A stretch of 64,000 nt of DNA from an uncultured Clostridia bacterium (lineage in GTDB: Bacteria; Bacillota; Clostridia; Oscillospirales; Ruminococcaceae). A program made the position numbers and the translations under genes. The notes below the pieces were generated by a model. That model ran no database searches. It had not been told where the DNA came from and saw only the letters and a program-made list of their open reading frames with translations. Where the stretch lies: contig CANRDI010000008.1 of the NCBI GenBank assembly GCA_947629335.1, forward strand, positions 28,807 through 92,806, in the 5' to 3' direction. This document shows, one piece after another, positions 42,875-51,946 of the stretch. Position 1 is the stretch's first letter, and each line of letters starts with the position of its first letter.

Positions 42875-45538
42875 TTACTTTTCCATAAACAATAGTCCGT
42901 AGCTCTCCGGTCCGCAGTTTATAGATATTGCGGGCGAAGCCTTCTGGTATATTATTTTTTCAAATCGTACCCTTTTTTCTACACGGCGTTTTATTTCATC
43001 GAGTTCTTCGGGTCGCATTCCTGCATATGTTATGAACAAAAGGCTCTTATCTATCCTGAGGGGCGTTCTGAGGGCTGATCTTATATATTTTTTAGATGTT
43101 TCCCTTTGCGCTCCTATCCGTATAGAGCCGACCTGCATGCTGCTTTTTTTCAGTATCAATACAGGACGAAGCATGAAGAACTCGCAAAAAGCGCTGATTT
43201 TCTTTGATATTCTCCCCGAACGGGCGAGAAATTCGGTGCTTCCGACAATAAAGCTCGTCTTTACGCGGGGTTTACAGTGTTCTATCTCCGCGAGAACAGT
43301 TTCCACATCATTTGCTTTTTGGGCGCGTTTTGCTGCTCTCAGAACTATAAGTCCCATGCCGCTCGAAAGATGTCCCGAATCTACCACAGTAACGTTGTCG
43401 AATGCCGCAGAGGCTTCTTCAGCTTTTTCATAACCCTTGCTCACGTTTTTAGCCATTGATATATGTATGATGTGCTGCGCTTTTGTGAGTTGTTCGGCAA
43501 AGAACGCCTCATAGTCGGAAACGGACGGTTCTCTTGAAAATACCTTTTTGTCCTTGGAGGTTATATAAGACAAAACTCCGTCGGTTTCGATTTCCTCTCC
43601 GTCCTTAAAATCTCCGCCCTCTGTCATGACATGATAGGGAAGAACGGCTATTCTGTACTTTTCGCAGAGGTCTGCGGGGAGATCGCTTACGCTGTCGGTG
43701 GTTATCATAATGAGCTGTTTTTTCTTGTGACCCAGAACAGGACCTACTACGACGTCGCTGAAAGCGTTGTTCATCTTTACTATTTCGCGCGGGATATGTT
43801 TTAAAAGCTCGGTTTCGAGCTGAACTCCGCTTACTGGTTTAAGCAGATAACCGTCCGCGCCCTCGCGTTTATACATCTCCTGATTTTCGCTCCCGGCATT
43901 TGCCGTCAGCATAACTACCGGCGTTTCGGTATTCAGCCCGCCTGTCTGAGAGCGAATGTTATGCATACATTCTATTCCGTCCATAACGGGCATAAGGTGA
44001 TCCATAAATATAACGTCATAGCGTTTGTTTTCCGTCTTTTTAAGACATTCCGCTCCGCTTGAGGCGGTGTCGGTATTCACCTTTGTGTCCTGAAGGAGTT
44101 TTACCGCAACCATAAGGTTTGTGTCGTTGTCGTCAACGATAAGAACGTTTGCCTTCGGCGCTTCAAAGAGCGCTTTATAATGCTCTCTTGCGCCCATTGT
44201 GCGGCGCTTTTCAAGATCAAGCTCTCCGAGCTTGTTTATTCCTTCCATTTGCTGAGGAATAGTAACGACAAACGTCGAGCCTTTTGTATAGACGCTGTTT
44301 ACTTCTATATCGCCGCCCATAAGCGTAACGAGCTGTTTTACTATCGAAAGTCCCAAGCCTGTTCCCTCTATAAAGCGGTTTTTCTCCTCATCTACGCGCT
44401 GAAATGCGCTGAACAGGTGAGGTATGCTTTCTTTTTTAATGCCCATTCCCGTATCCGATATCGAATAAGCGATATAAACGGTATTTCCCTGCATCTGGCG
44501 GCGCTGTATTGAAAGGGTGACTGTTCCTTCGGGCGTATACTTTACGGCATTGTTCAGCAGATTTATGAGTATCTGCTTTATTCTTACCTCGTCGCCCTTT
44601 AATTTCGCGGGAATGTTTTCTTCTACATTGATATTGAACTCCAGACCTTTTTCCTTTGCCTTTACCCAGATCATATTTACAATATCCGAGAGCATTGCTC
44701 CGACGTCATAAGTCGTCGATACTATATCCATTTTTCCCGATTCTATTTTTGACATATCGAGAATATCGTTTATCAGCGACAAAAGCATCTTGCTGGCGCT
44801 CTGGATATTTTTCGCGTCCTCCGCTACCTCGTCGGAGACGTCCTCGCGCAATATCATCTCATTCAGACCGATTATGGTATTTATCGGCGTGCGAATTTCG
44901 TGGCTCATACTTGAGAAAAAGCGGTTTTGAGCTTTGTTAAGTTCTTCTATCTGCTTTTTCTGTTTTTCGGTTGTTTCGTTTTCATTTTTGTAGATTGCGT
45001 TTTGAAACAGCAACATTCCGCACGTTACCACAGAAACGACTGTAAGCGTAGCAAGAGAGTCGATATATGCCATTTCGAGGGTATGCTGTCCGATGAGATC
45101 GGGGTAATAATATGCTATATAATAGCATATGAGGAATATCACATAACCTCCGAAGATAAGGAAATATTTAGGCTTTCCCTCAACAACAATTGTCGCAAGC
45201 ACAAAACCGAGTATAAACCATATCGGACCGCCGCCGTAAATGCCGCCCGCGGTTATGAAATTGAGCGGGAGAACGACATACAGCGCCAGAGCCGAAACAA
45301 TTATCGCGCCGACTTGTATCTTGCGCTTCTTTTTGGAGAAATAGACTATGATTTCGAGTATAATGAGCGATACCGCCATTGCGGTAAGGTTCATTATGCT
45401 TTCTCCCGAAACTATTCCTACTACAAGCCCCAGCGCCAGTCCCAAAAGTCCGAGAAACGTTATCAGTCTGAAAAGGCGTTCTTGTAATGTAAAGCTGTGG
45501 TCGCCGATCAGAACTTGTAAGAACTTTTTCAGCTTCAT
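42875..45538 (-). CDS. Membrane hybrid histidine kinase fused to a receiver and a DegV domain
   Basis: The 887-residue protein has about six transmembrane helices (20-185), a dimerisation/phosphoacceptor domain with SSMSHEIRTPINTI (His ~213) and an HATPase domain (~320-435, with GTGLGLSIV). A receiver domain (~465-590, VLIVDDNDTN, FMDHLMPVMDG) follows. From about residue 606 a complete DegV-type domain occupies the C-terminus: ITTDSVSDLPADLCEKY, VTVVDSGHLSSGMGL, STEFLARSGRIS and GPESYGLLFM are typical. DegV proteins bind fatty acids, usually for fatty-acid kinase. The coupling suggests the kinase is tuned by acyl ligands. Translation is coupled to the upstream kinase by a TAATG overlap. Confidence 0.92.
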   Translation of the reverse strand: MKLKKFLQVLIGDHSFTLQERLFRLITFLGLLGLALGLVVGIVSGESIMNLTAMAVSLIILEIIVYFSKKKRKIQVGAIIVSALALYVVLPLNFITAGGIYGGGPIWFILGFVLATIVVEGKPKYFLIFGGYVIFLICYYIAYYYPDLIGQHTLEMAYIDSLATLTVVSVVTCGMLLFQNAIYKNENETTEKQKKQIEELNKAQNRFFSSMSHEIRTPINTIIGLNEMILREDVSDEVAEDAKNIQSASKMLLSLINDILDMSKIESGKMDIVSTTYDVGAMLSDIVNMIWVKAKEKGLEFNINVEENIPAKLKGDEVRIKQILINLLNNAVKYTPEGTVTLSIQRRQMQGNTVYIAYSISDTGMGIKKESIPHLFSAFQRVDEEKNRFIEGTGLGLSIVKQLVTLMGGDIEVNSVYTKGSTFVVTIPQQMEGINKLGELDLEKRRTMGAREHYKALFEAPKANVLIVDDNDTNLMVAVKLLQDTKVNTDTASSGAECLKKTENKRYDVIFMDHLMPVMDGIECMHNIRSQTGGLNTETPVVMLTANAGSENQEMYKREGADGYLLKPVSGVQLETELLKHIPREIVKMNNAFSDVVVGPVLGHKKKQLIMITTDSVSDLPADLCEKYRIAVLPYHVMTEGGDFKDGEEIETDGVLSYITSKDKKVFSREPSVSDYEAFFAEQLTKAQHIIHISMAKNVSKGYEKAEEASAAFDNVTVVDSGHLSSGMGLIVLRAAKRAQKANDVETVLAEIEHCKPRVKTSFIVGSTEFLARSGRISKKISAFCEFFMLRPVLILKKSSMQVGSIRIGAQRETSKKYIRSALRTPLRIDKSLLFITYAGMRPEELDEIKRRVEKRVRFEKIIYQKASPAISINCGPESYGLLFMEK

Positions 45539-48276
45539 TACATTTCACCGCCCTTTAATTTCTCTGAAAGCGCCGTTGCTTTTTCCAAAGCCGAGTCATA
45601 TTCAAATTCTTCTACGTCGTGTTGTATCTCGCGGAGAAGTTTTTTGACCGATTGACCTTTGCAAGTCGTTTTAGAAAGTTCTTCGAGAAGATGCTGAGAC
45701 TTATCCGCCTCGTATGTTTCAAAATATCCCTTTAGTTCGGCAATATAGTTTAAAAGTTCTTCGAGCGTTATTTCTGCCGCAGAAGAGATTTCTTCTTCCG
45801 ACTCGTCTTCTTCACTTTCCGCGCCGATCGCTTCTCTTATCTGCCTTACGGTTTCGGAATACAACTCCATAAGTTTCGCGTGATTTTCCTTGATATAGGC
45901 GGCGTTGTTGTCTTTAGATGCGCTTTCCATTTCTTTTGCGAACTGTGAAAGTCCGTCCGCACCCATCATTTTTGACGAGCTTTTGAGCGAATGTACCTGT
46001 ATTCTGTAATTAGCATAATCCTCTTTATCCAAAAATCCGTTGAGGTCGTTTGTTTTGTTTTCGTGGTCTGACACAAACTTCTGCAAGAGCTGGATATAGA
46101 ATTTGCGGTCGTTTCGGCAGTATTCCATAGCCTCGACGGTGTTTATCCCCGCATTTTTCAACAGCGTAAGTTCGTCGGGCTTTTCGCCTGCGCCGATATT
46201 GTCGTCAGAACTGTCGTTTCCGATCTCTTTTGCATCTACAAACTGTATGCGCGACTTCGGAAGTACTTTTCTCAATACTCTTTCAAGCTCGTTCGCGTCC
46301 ACGGGCTTTGACAAAAAATCGTCAAATCCCTCTCTCAAAAACATTTCCCTTGCTCCGCTGACGGCGTTTGCGGTAAAGGCTATAGCCGCAAAGCTCTGAG
46401 CCGAGTCGGTATTAAGTCTTCTGAGCTGTTTTAAAACCTCTACTCCGTCCATTTCGGGCATCATATGGTCGATAAACAACAGGTCAAATTCTTCGTTTGC
46501 GCATATCTCGATGGCTTCGGGACCGCTTCCTGCGGTTTTCACGGTCATCTGATAGTCTTTCAGAATTCCCTCGGCTACCATTCTGTTCATAGGCTCGTCG
46601 TCAACAATAAGTGTTTTGACGTCGGGGCAGACCATTTGCTTTCCTTGTTCTGCGAGCGACGGCTCGGAGTTTAAGATATTGACGACAGGGAAGCAGAAAA
46701 ACGGCTTTCTGAGTATCTTTACGCGGCTGTTATTTTTTGGGCGATAACTATTTTTTGCTACAACAATGACCTGCGTTTCTTTGTTGAGATTTTCAAAATA
46801 CTCGGCGTCTTTTTCGTATTCTTCGTCGGAAAGAAGAAGGTGAGTGAGGTTATATGTCGAAACAAGCATTTCAAGCTCGTCGAGGCTGAAAACTCTGTGA
46901 ACTGCCACGTCAAGCCCTACTGCCAGATTTGAGATCATCTTGTCGTAAAACTTTCTTATCTGCGTCACCTTGTATTTTTCAGGCATGAGATAGCAGGCTA
47001 TACACAGTTTCGACGGATTTTCGACCTTCATTCCCGGAGCGTCGTCAGCTATTTCCTGCGGAATGCTGACCATGACGGAAGTGCCTTCGCCGACCTTGCT
47101 TTCGATATGTACAAACCCCTCCATAGCCGCCGTCATTCCGTATACTATCGGCAGCCCAAGTCCCAAGCCGCCCGCTTTGCGTTTGTTTCCGCTGCTTGAC
47201 TGGTAAAATCTTTCGGTGATCCTTGCTAAGCTCTGAGCGTCCATTCCTATGCCCGTATCGGTCACTTGTATGCAAAGGTTTATGCCGTATGACTTCGGAA
47301 TAGCGTATATCCTTACATAAACGCCGCCTTCTTCGGTAAATTTAACAGCGTTGTTGACGAGATGTTTTATTATCTTTTTTATCTTTTTGCTGTCTCCGAC
47401 AAGAACCGCGGGTATCTTTGCCTCAACATCGAAAATAAGTTCGAGATTATCCTTGTCGTCATTCATAATGCGCTCGCTTATGATGTCATTTATAAGCGAC
47501 GAAAGCATATACTGCTCGTTATTTGCAATTATCTTATCTGTATCTATCTCGGTATAATCGAGAATATCCTCTATCTGTCCGAAAAGACGGTAACCCGCTT
47601 TTTGTATGGAATAAAGGTTTTCGCGCTTTGAGCCGTCCTCTTCGTTTTTAAGCATGACCGTCGTGAGTCCCGTAACGGCGTTTATGGGCGTTCTTAGCTC
47701 ATGCGACACGTTTGTCAAAAAGTTTTCTGTTCTGTGGTTTTCTTCTTCAAGGCGGCTGATGATTTCTTTATTCAGCCTCTTGCTCTCTTTCCGCTGAGAC
47801 TTGAGTTTTTTTGCAAAATACGACGCAAAAAGCACAAACGCGCACTGTGTAACGATCGTCACTATGACAGACGACGTAAATTTCATATTTTTTCCCGCAA
47901 AAAACATAAGATTTCCTGCCAGCGTAAGTATGTAAACAGCCGCCGTCAAATGTACAAGCTCGTACAGTTCAAACACCAGATATACCAGACACAGCCCCAG
48001 CGTCACAAACGTTAATGATTTCAGATTGACTGTATTTATCCCGAATATCACCAGCCCGTGGATAACGCATACAAAGCCTACCCATTTTTCGACCTTTTCG
48101 GGAATTTTTCTTATGAAATGTATTATCCAGCATATGACGAGCTTCGCGCCGAGCTGTAAAAGCATATTCTTTTCAGCCCCGTTTACTATGATAAACGCTC
48201 CCAATGCCGCCGCAAGGAACGTATAGAAAACGAGTATGGTAAAATAGGTAGTGTCTCTTTTCTCCTGCCTGTTCAT
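45538..48276 (-). CDS. Membrane hybrid histidine kinase with receiver and HPt domains
   Basis: The 912-residue protein has about six N-terminal transmembrane helices (~12-155), a HisKA domain with FLTNVSHELRTPINA (His ~192) and an HATPase domain with GGLGLGLPIV. An atypical receiver-like region (~420-550) follows, then a canonical receiver (~565-690, LIVDDEPMN, LFIDHMMPEMDG), and a C-terminal HPt domain (~720-840, with VHSLKSSSKMMG for the phosphohistidine). It thus carries a complete phosphorelay in one chain, and its HPt could also serve the neighbouring kinase that lacks one. Start is ATG; the next gene upstream (HD-GYP) ends four bases away. Confidence 0.93.
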   Translation of the reverse strand: MNRQEKRDTTYFTILVFYTFLAAALGAFIIVNGAEKNMLLQLGAKLVICWIIHFIRKIPEKVEKWVGFVCVIHGLVIFGINTVNLKSLTFVTLGLCLVYLVFELYELVHLTAAVYILTLAGNLMFFAGKNMKFTSSVIVTIVTQCAFVLFASYFAKKLKSQRKESKRLNKEIISRLEEENHRTENFLTNVSHELRTPINAVTGLTTVMLKNEEDGSKRENLYSIQKAGYRLFGQIEDILDYTEIDTDKIIANNEQYMLSSLINDIISERIMNDDKDNLELIFDVEAKIPAVLVGDSKKIKKIIKHLVNNAVKFTEEGGVYVRIYAIPKSYGINLCIQVTDTGIGMDAQSLARITERFYQSSSGNKRKAGGLGLGLPIVYGMTAAMEGFVHIESKVGEGTSVMVSIPQEIADDAPGMKVENPSKLCIACYLMPEKYKVTQIRKFYDKMISNLAVGLDVAVHRVFSLDELEMLVSTYNLTHLLLSDEEYEKDAEYFENLNKETQVIVVAKNSYRPKNNSRVKILRKPFFCFPVVNILNSEPSLAEQGKQMVCPDVKTLIVDDEPMNRMVAEGILKDYQMTVKTAGSGPEAIEICANEEFDLLFIDHMMPEMDGVEVLKQLRRLNTDSAQSFAAIAFTANAVSGAREMFLREGFDDFLSKPVDANELERVLRKVLPKSRIQFVDAKEIGNDSSDDNIGAGEKPDELTLLKNAGINTVEAMEYCRNDRKFYIQLLQKFVSDHENKTNDLNGFLDKEDYANYRIQVHSLKSSSKMMGADGLSQFAKEMESASKDNNAAYIKENHAKLMELYSETVRQIREAIGAESEEDESEEEISSAAEITLEELLNYIAELKGYFETYEADKSQHLLEELSKTTCKGQSVKKLLREIQHDVEEFEYDSALEKATALSEKLKGGEM

Positions 48277-48280
48277 AGAA

Positions 48281-49306
48281 TTACTTCTCTCTTAAATCAT
48301 AATTGGTGTCTGCGTCTATCATGGCTATCATAATGTCTGCAAAAACGGGGTCGAACTGTGTCCCTTTGCCCTTTTCGACCTCGGCTCTGACCTGCTGCTG
48401 AGGGATAACGCCTCTGTACGCTCTCTTGGAACTCATCGCGTCATAAGCGTCTGCAACGGCGATTATTCTCGCCTCAACCGGTATATTTTCCCCCGAAAGC
48501 CCGTCGGGATAGCCTTTCCCGTCAAACCTCTCGTGGTGGTATTTTGCGCCTGTTACGAGGCGGGGAAACTCTTCTATCCTTTCAAGAATTTTCTCGCCAA
48601 GCACGGGATGTGTTTTAATTATTGCATATTCCTCGTCGTTCAGCCTTGACGGCTTATTTATTATCGCGTCGGGAATACCTATCTTTCCGACGTCATGAAG
48701 CAGCCCGATAAGGTAGATGTCGTCCTGTTCCTGCTTAGAAAATCCCGCAAGCTCGGCTATTCTCCTTGAATATTCGGCAACTCTTGCGGAATGGCCGTTT
48801 GTATAGGTGTCCTTTGCGTCTACAGCGCCCGAAAGCGCCATTACAATCTGAACGGTCATTTTTTCAACTTTTTTCTGCTGATTTATGACTTCTCTTGTTT
48901 TGACCTCGACCTCGTGGGCAAGGTCAGCCTGTAAGCGCGTAAGCTCGACAATATGGTTTATCCTCAAAAGCAGTACTTCTGTCACGAAAGGCTTTGCGAT
49001 AAAATCTATTGCGCCGGCTTTCAGACCGCGAGTTTCGGTCTCGTTATCGCTGTCGGCAGTCAGGAAAACAACGGGAATATCCGCCGTATTTTCGTTTTCT
49101 TTTATATGTTTTAAAGTTTCAAATCCGTCCATTTCGGGCATATGAACATCAAGCAGTATAATATCGGGTTTATTTGCCGAAAGGAATTTAAGCGCCGCGG
49201 CTCCCGATTTTACACAGCTCACCCTCATTGATTCGGAGCTTAGTATGCTGTTTGCAACCGTAAGGTTTGACACATCGTCGTCAACCACAAGTATCCAGTA
49301 ATCCAA
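48281..49306 (-). CDS. Response regulator with HD-GYP cyclic-di-GMP phosphodiesterase domain
   Basis: The 341-residue protein begins with a receiver domain (ILVVDDDVSN, LLDVHMPEMDG, KPF). A helix follows, then an HD-GYP domain (~150-330). The metal-site motif is HSARV and LLHDVGKIGIPD, followed by HHERFDGKGYPDGLSGENIP, which contains the GYP signature, and then ARIIAVADAYDAM. HD-GYP enzymes hydrolyse cyclic di-GMP. The start is TTG, with GAGGGAG upstream. As the first gene of the operon it lies opposite in activity to the GGDEF gene at the far end. Confidence 0.95.
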   Translation of the reverse strand: MDYWILVVDDDVSNLTVANSILSSESMRVSCVKSGAAALKFLSANKPDIILLDVHMPEMDGFETLKHIKENENTADIPVVFLTADSDNETETRGLKAGAIDFIAKPFVTEVLLLRINHIVELTRLQADLAHEVEVKTREVINQQKKVEKMTVQIVMALSGAVDAKDTYTNGHSARVAEYSRRIAELAGFSKQEQDDIYLIGLLHDVGKIGIPDAIINKPSRLNDEEYAIIKTHPVLGEKILERIEEFPRLVTGAKYHHERFDGKGYPDGLSGENIPVEARIIAVADAYDAMSSKRAYRGVIPQQQVRAEVEKGKGTQFDPVFADIMIAMIDADTNYDLREK

Positions 49307-49387
49307 AAACGCTCCCTCTCTCCACGTTTATTTTTGCGGAACGCATATAAGGCATATTGACCGTTAAAATAAAAATATACAATATGT

Positions 49388-49416
49388 ATTATACTAAAAA
49401 AATCCGTTTTTGTCAA
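49388..49416 (-). promoter_or_regulatory. Exact consensus promoter of the signalling operon
   Basis: On the minus strand TTGACA (49411-49416), a 17-base spacer and TATAAT (49388-49393) form an exact sigma-A consensus about 85 bases upstream of the HD-GYP gene. No other gene lies between here and the IS element. Confidence 0.9.
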
Positions 49417-49653
49417 TAGATAAATGAAATAATTCTAAATGAAAGAAGAAATTTTCATGTAAAATGGAAATGTGAACGGCGAAGGGCAGTCCAACATACG
49501 TTTTTCGGATATTTTAGTTGTTTTGCTCTTGTCCTTTAATTCTTTGCCATGTTATGCTACAATAGATATGTTACAAAAATGAAGACAAACGACCTCAACA
49601 ATGTTATAATGTTAATAACCACAAAAACATATAACGAAAGAGGGTTTGTCTTC

Positions 49654-50553
49654 ATGGATATTATAGCACAAGAAGCACGGGTTCGTCAAGTGGTAGTGGA
49701 ATATTCTCTAAAGCATGGGGAAACAGAGGCAAGCAGCCGAATGTCAATATATCGTTGGCAAAAACGATATGACGGAAAATGGAAAAGCCTTAAAGAACGT
49801 TCACACCGTCCAAAACACCACCCCCGCGAGCAAACAGAGGATGAATATGCTCTTATCAAGAGGTATTTTCCGTATTATGATGATATGATCATGTTGTGGG
49901 ATAGGTTGCGCGAAAAGGGCTATAAGCGTTGTTATCAGTCAATGCAGCGAGCAATTCGCCGATTAGGACTTGATAAAGCGCTGAGCGCACGTCATCGTCG
50001 TAAACCTAAGCCGTATCAGAGAGCTGCATATCCGGGGCAGAAGATACAGATTGACGTGAAATTTGTGCCGAATTATTGCGTAACAGACGGCAAAAAATAT
50101 TATCAGTATACAGCGGTCGACGAGTGTACAAGGTTTTGCTTCCGTGAAATGTATGATGAGCATAGTACATATAGTTCCAAGGACTTTTTGATGAAATTGC
50201 TAAATGCAATTCCGTTCCCGTTCAGAGAGGTTCAGACAGACAACGGCACGGAATGGACAAAGCAACTGCTTGTTAAAGATCCTTCAAACAAAACATTATT
50301 TGAAGAGGCTTTGGAAGATATGGGGATAATTTATAGTCGTATAAGAGTAGCAACACCGCGCCACAATGGTAAAGTAGAGCGTCAGCATCGGCTTGATGAG
50401 GAACGGTTTTACAGAAAAATGCATATGTACAGCCTCGCTGACGGTAGGAAACAGCTTGCTCGATATAATAAAAAATCTAACAATATATCGAAAAGCTGTT
50501 TGAAATTCCGTAGTCCGAATGCAGTTTTGGCAGATTATTTTGCCGTAATGTAG
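49654..50553 (+). CDS. IS481-family DDE transposase
   Basis: The 299-residue protein has an N-terminal helix-turn-helix (SSRMSIYRWQKRYDGKW, then a domain ending HHPREQT) and an integrase core. The core carries the DDE triad: IQIDVKFVP (first Asp), VQTDNGTEW (second Asp) and HNGKVERQHR (Glu). The start at 49654 has GAAAGAGGG upstream. It is complete and looks functional. It resembles the single-ORF IS481 group. Confidence 0.88.
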   Translation: MDIIAQEARVRQVVVEYSLKHGETEASSRMSIYRWQKRYDGKWKSLKERSHRPKHHPREQTEDEYALIKRYFPYYDDMIMLWDRLREKGYKRCYQSMQRAIRRLGLDKALSARHRRKPKPYQRAAYPGQKIQIDVKFVPNYCVTDGKKYYQYTAVDECTRFCFREMYDEHSTYSSKDFLMKLLNAIPFPFREVQTDNGTEWTKQLLVKDPSNKTLFEEALEDMGIIYSRIRVATPRHNGKVERQHRLDEERFYRKMHMYSLADGRKQLARYNKKSNNISKSCLKFRSPNAVLADYFAVM

Positions 50554-50570
50554 CTCGCAGGCGGCATGCG

Positions 50571-50618
50571 CAATCAGCCGATAGCTCGTCGCCTTCGGCT
50601 CCTCACTATCGGCTGATT
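50571..50618 (+). terminator. Terminator hairpin of the transposase gene
   Basis: A perfect 13-bp stem (AATCAGCCGATAG at 50572-50584 with 50606-50618) has an inner GCC-TTCG-GGC type loop and a T-rich tail. It lies within the IS right end. Confidence 0.75.
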
Positions 50619-50714
50619 TCAATCTTAATTATTAACATTATAATTTTTTTGAGAATAGTGTAACATATCATTGACAAATGAACAAACAAAAACAGAAAAA
50701 ATTTTTGAAAACTA

Positions 50715-50743
50715 TTGACAAATCATCTTTTATGTGATATAAT
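50715..50743 (+). promoter_or_regulatory. Exact consensus promoter driving the tRNA-Thr region
   Basis: TTGACA (50715-50720), 17 bases and TATAAT (50738-50743) form an exact consensus. The transcript would begin just before a tRNA-like remnant and continue into the tRNA-Thr gene. Confidence 0.9.
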
Positions 50744-50757
50744 ACTATCGTTGATTT

Positions 50758-50830
50758 GTTGGTGCAGCTCAGTCGCGTAAACATATCAAACAAGGAGATA
50801 CGGCGGCAGGTCGCGGTCTTGTAAATTTTT
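50758..50830 (+). pseudogene. tRNA-like remnant (relative of the downstream tRNA-Thr)
   Basis: Positions 50758-50775 match the first 18 bases of the tRNA-Thr at 50902 in 16 of 18 positions (GTTGGTGCAGCTCAGTCG against GCTGGTGTAGCTCAGTCG). About 30 bases on, 50803-50820 resembles its variable/T-arm region. The anticodon arm and acceptor 3' strand are missing, so it cannot fold as a tRNA. It may be a decayed duplicate or a scar from an integration at the tRNA. Confidence 0.5.
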
Positions 50831-50901
50831 ACAGTTCAGCAATACAGGCTTTTGTTCAGCGTTCCCGAATGGTAATTTCGGTTGCCAAAACAATTTAATA
50901 T

Positions 50902-50977
50902 GCTGGTGTAGCTCAGTCGGTAGAGCAGCGCATTCGTAATGCGCAGGTCGGGGGTTCGAGTCCGTTCACCAGCTCCA
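50902..50977 (+). tRNA. tRNA-Thr (anticodon CGU), CCA encoded
   Basis: A 76-base cloverleaf folds: acceptor GCTGGTG pairs with CACCAGC, the D arm is GCTC/GAGC, and the anticodon stem GCGCA/TGCGC encloses the loop TTCGTAA (anticodon CGT, read as CGU). The T loop is TTCGAGT and a CCA end is encoded. One oddity is the T stem, which has a G-G mismatch (50952 with 50964) plus two G-T pairs, so the arm is weaker than normal. A short perfect hairpin and a terminator follow. Confidence 0.9.
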
Positions 50978-51000
50978 CAAGGACGAAGTCCTTGTCAAAA

Positions 51001-51034
51001 ACGTCTCGCAGGTTTCTGCGGGACGTTTTGTTTT
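51001..51034 (+). terminator. Terminator after tRNA-Thr
   Basis: An 11-base stem with one mismatch (51001-51011 with 51016-51026, loop GTTT) is followed by TTTGTTTT. A second small hairpin with a GAA loop (50977-50995) directly abuts the tRNA 3' end and may guide 3' processing. Confidence 0.85.
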
Positions 51035-51103
51035 ATTCCGAATACTTCGGAAGCCTTTATCAATAATTGTTAAAGGATTTAGTATGAAAACCGCTCGGAA
51101 TAC

Positions 51104-51132
51104 TTGCAAATTATATCAAAATATGGTATAAT
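51104..51132 (+). promoter_or_regulatory. Promoter of the truncated hsdM
   Basis: TTGCAA (51104-51109), a 17-base spacer and TATAAT (51127-51132) precede hsdM by about 50 bases. A GAGAGG ribosome binding site follows. Confidence 0.8.
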
Positions 51133-51180
51133 TTCAGTGTGTATTTATATGTAATCAAACTTTAAGAGAGGTAAATCCAT

Positions 51181-51882
51181 ATGGCGAAAACTGTAAAGAA
51201 AGATTCACAAGTTTCACTTGAAACCGTATTATGGAACTGCCGCGTTGCTTTGCGCGGTGTAGGCAGCACGGAAAAGAACAGGGATGCCGTTATTGCACTG
51301 GTGTTTTTGAAGTTTGCAGGCGATAAGTTTGAAAAGCGTCGTGCGGAACTGATCGCAGAGTATGGCGAAATCCCTACATTTTTGGAAAAGCCCTCTTTTT
51401 ATAATGCAGTAAATGTGTTTTATCTGAAAGAGACCGCCCGTTGGTCATACATTGTAATGCAGGCTTCCGCTAATGATATTGCCATTATTATTGACCAAGC
51501 GATGGCTGATATCGAAGACAGCAATCCGCCGCTCAAAGGAACGTTGCCACTTAATCTGTTTGCTTCTCTTGGCGCAGACAAATCCAAGATAAAAGATCTC
51601 ATTGATAACGTCAACCAGATTGATGAGAAACGCTTTCAGGAAGAAGACTTAATCGGTCGTGTATATGAATATTTTCTCCAAGCCTATGCCGCTTCCGGAA
51701 CGAAAGAGGACGGTGAGTTCTACACTCCCGCTTGCGTGGTAAAGTTGATAGCCGAATTGATAGAGCCATACAGCGGGGTGGTATACGACAAGAAAACAAC
51801 GAGTATTATACAATTTCAATTCAGCCGAAATATCGAAAATCCCTTGATTTCAAGGCTTTTACAGACTTTTGCTTGTGCATAG
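51181..51882 (+). pseudogene. hsdM: Type I restriction-modification methylase HsdM, truncated by an insertion
   Basis: The first ~203 residues match HsdM: an N-terminal helical domain (LETVLWNCRVALRG, KNRDAVIALVFLKFAGDKFE), then DLIGRVYEYFLQAYAA and the motif before the catalytic core, EFYTPACVVKLIAELIEPYSGVVYD. After VYD the normal continuation (PCCGSGG, SAM-binding motif I) is missing and 30 unrelated residues lead to a stop. The catalytic NPPY motif is therefore absent. The break at about 51794 coincides with a change to unrelated sequence and with a serine recombinase gene downstream, so a mobile element has probably entered the gene. No hsdS or hsdR is in the window. Confidence 0.85.
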
Positions 51883-51946
51883 GTGGCAAAGCGGAAGTCT
51901 TTTTTATGCCTTAAAACAGTCTGACAAAAGGCGCATTAGAGAAAAC

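Larger units (their letters stand above)
49569..50665 (+). mobile_element. IS481-type insertion sequence (approximate ends)
   Basis: The boundaries are inferred from terminal inverted matches: the stretch GATATGTTACA at 49565-49575 has an inverted copy at 50659-50669. A 15-bp perfect inverted match TTATAATGTTAATAA lies at 49604-49618 and 50629-50643. The spacing of the two pairs differs between the ends by 13 bases. No convincing target-site duplication can be read, so the ends are approximate. It contains one transposase gene. Size (about 1.1 kb) fits the IS481 family. Confidence 0.7.

Noticed and set aside
51732..51914. Small plus-strand frame overlapping the hsdM break
   Set aside because: It is a short alternative frame without a ribosome binding site or family match, made from the junction sequence.
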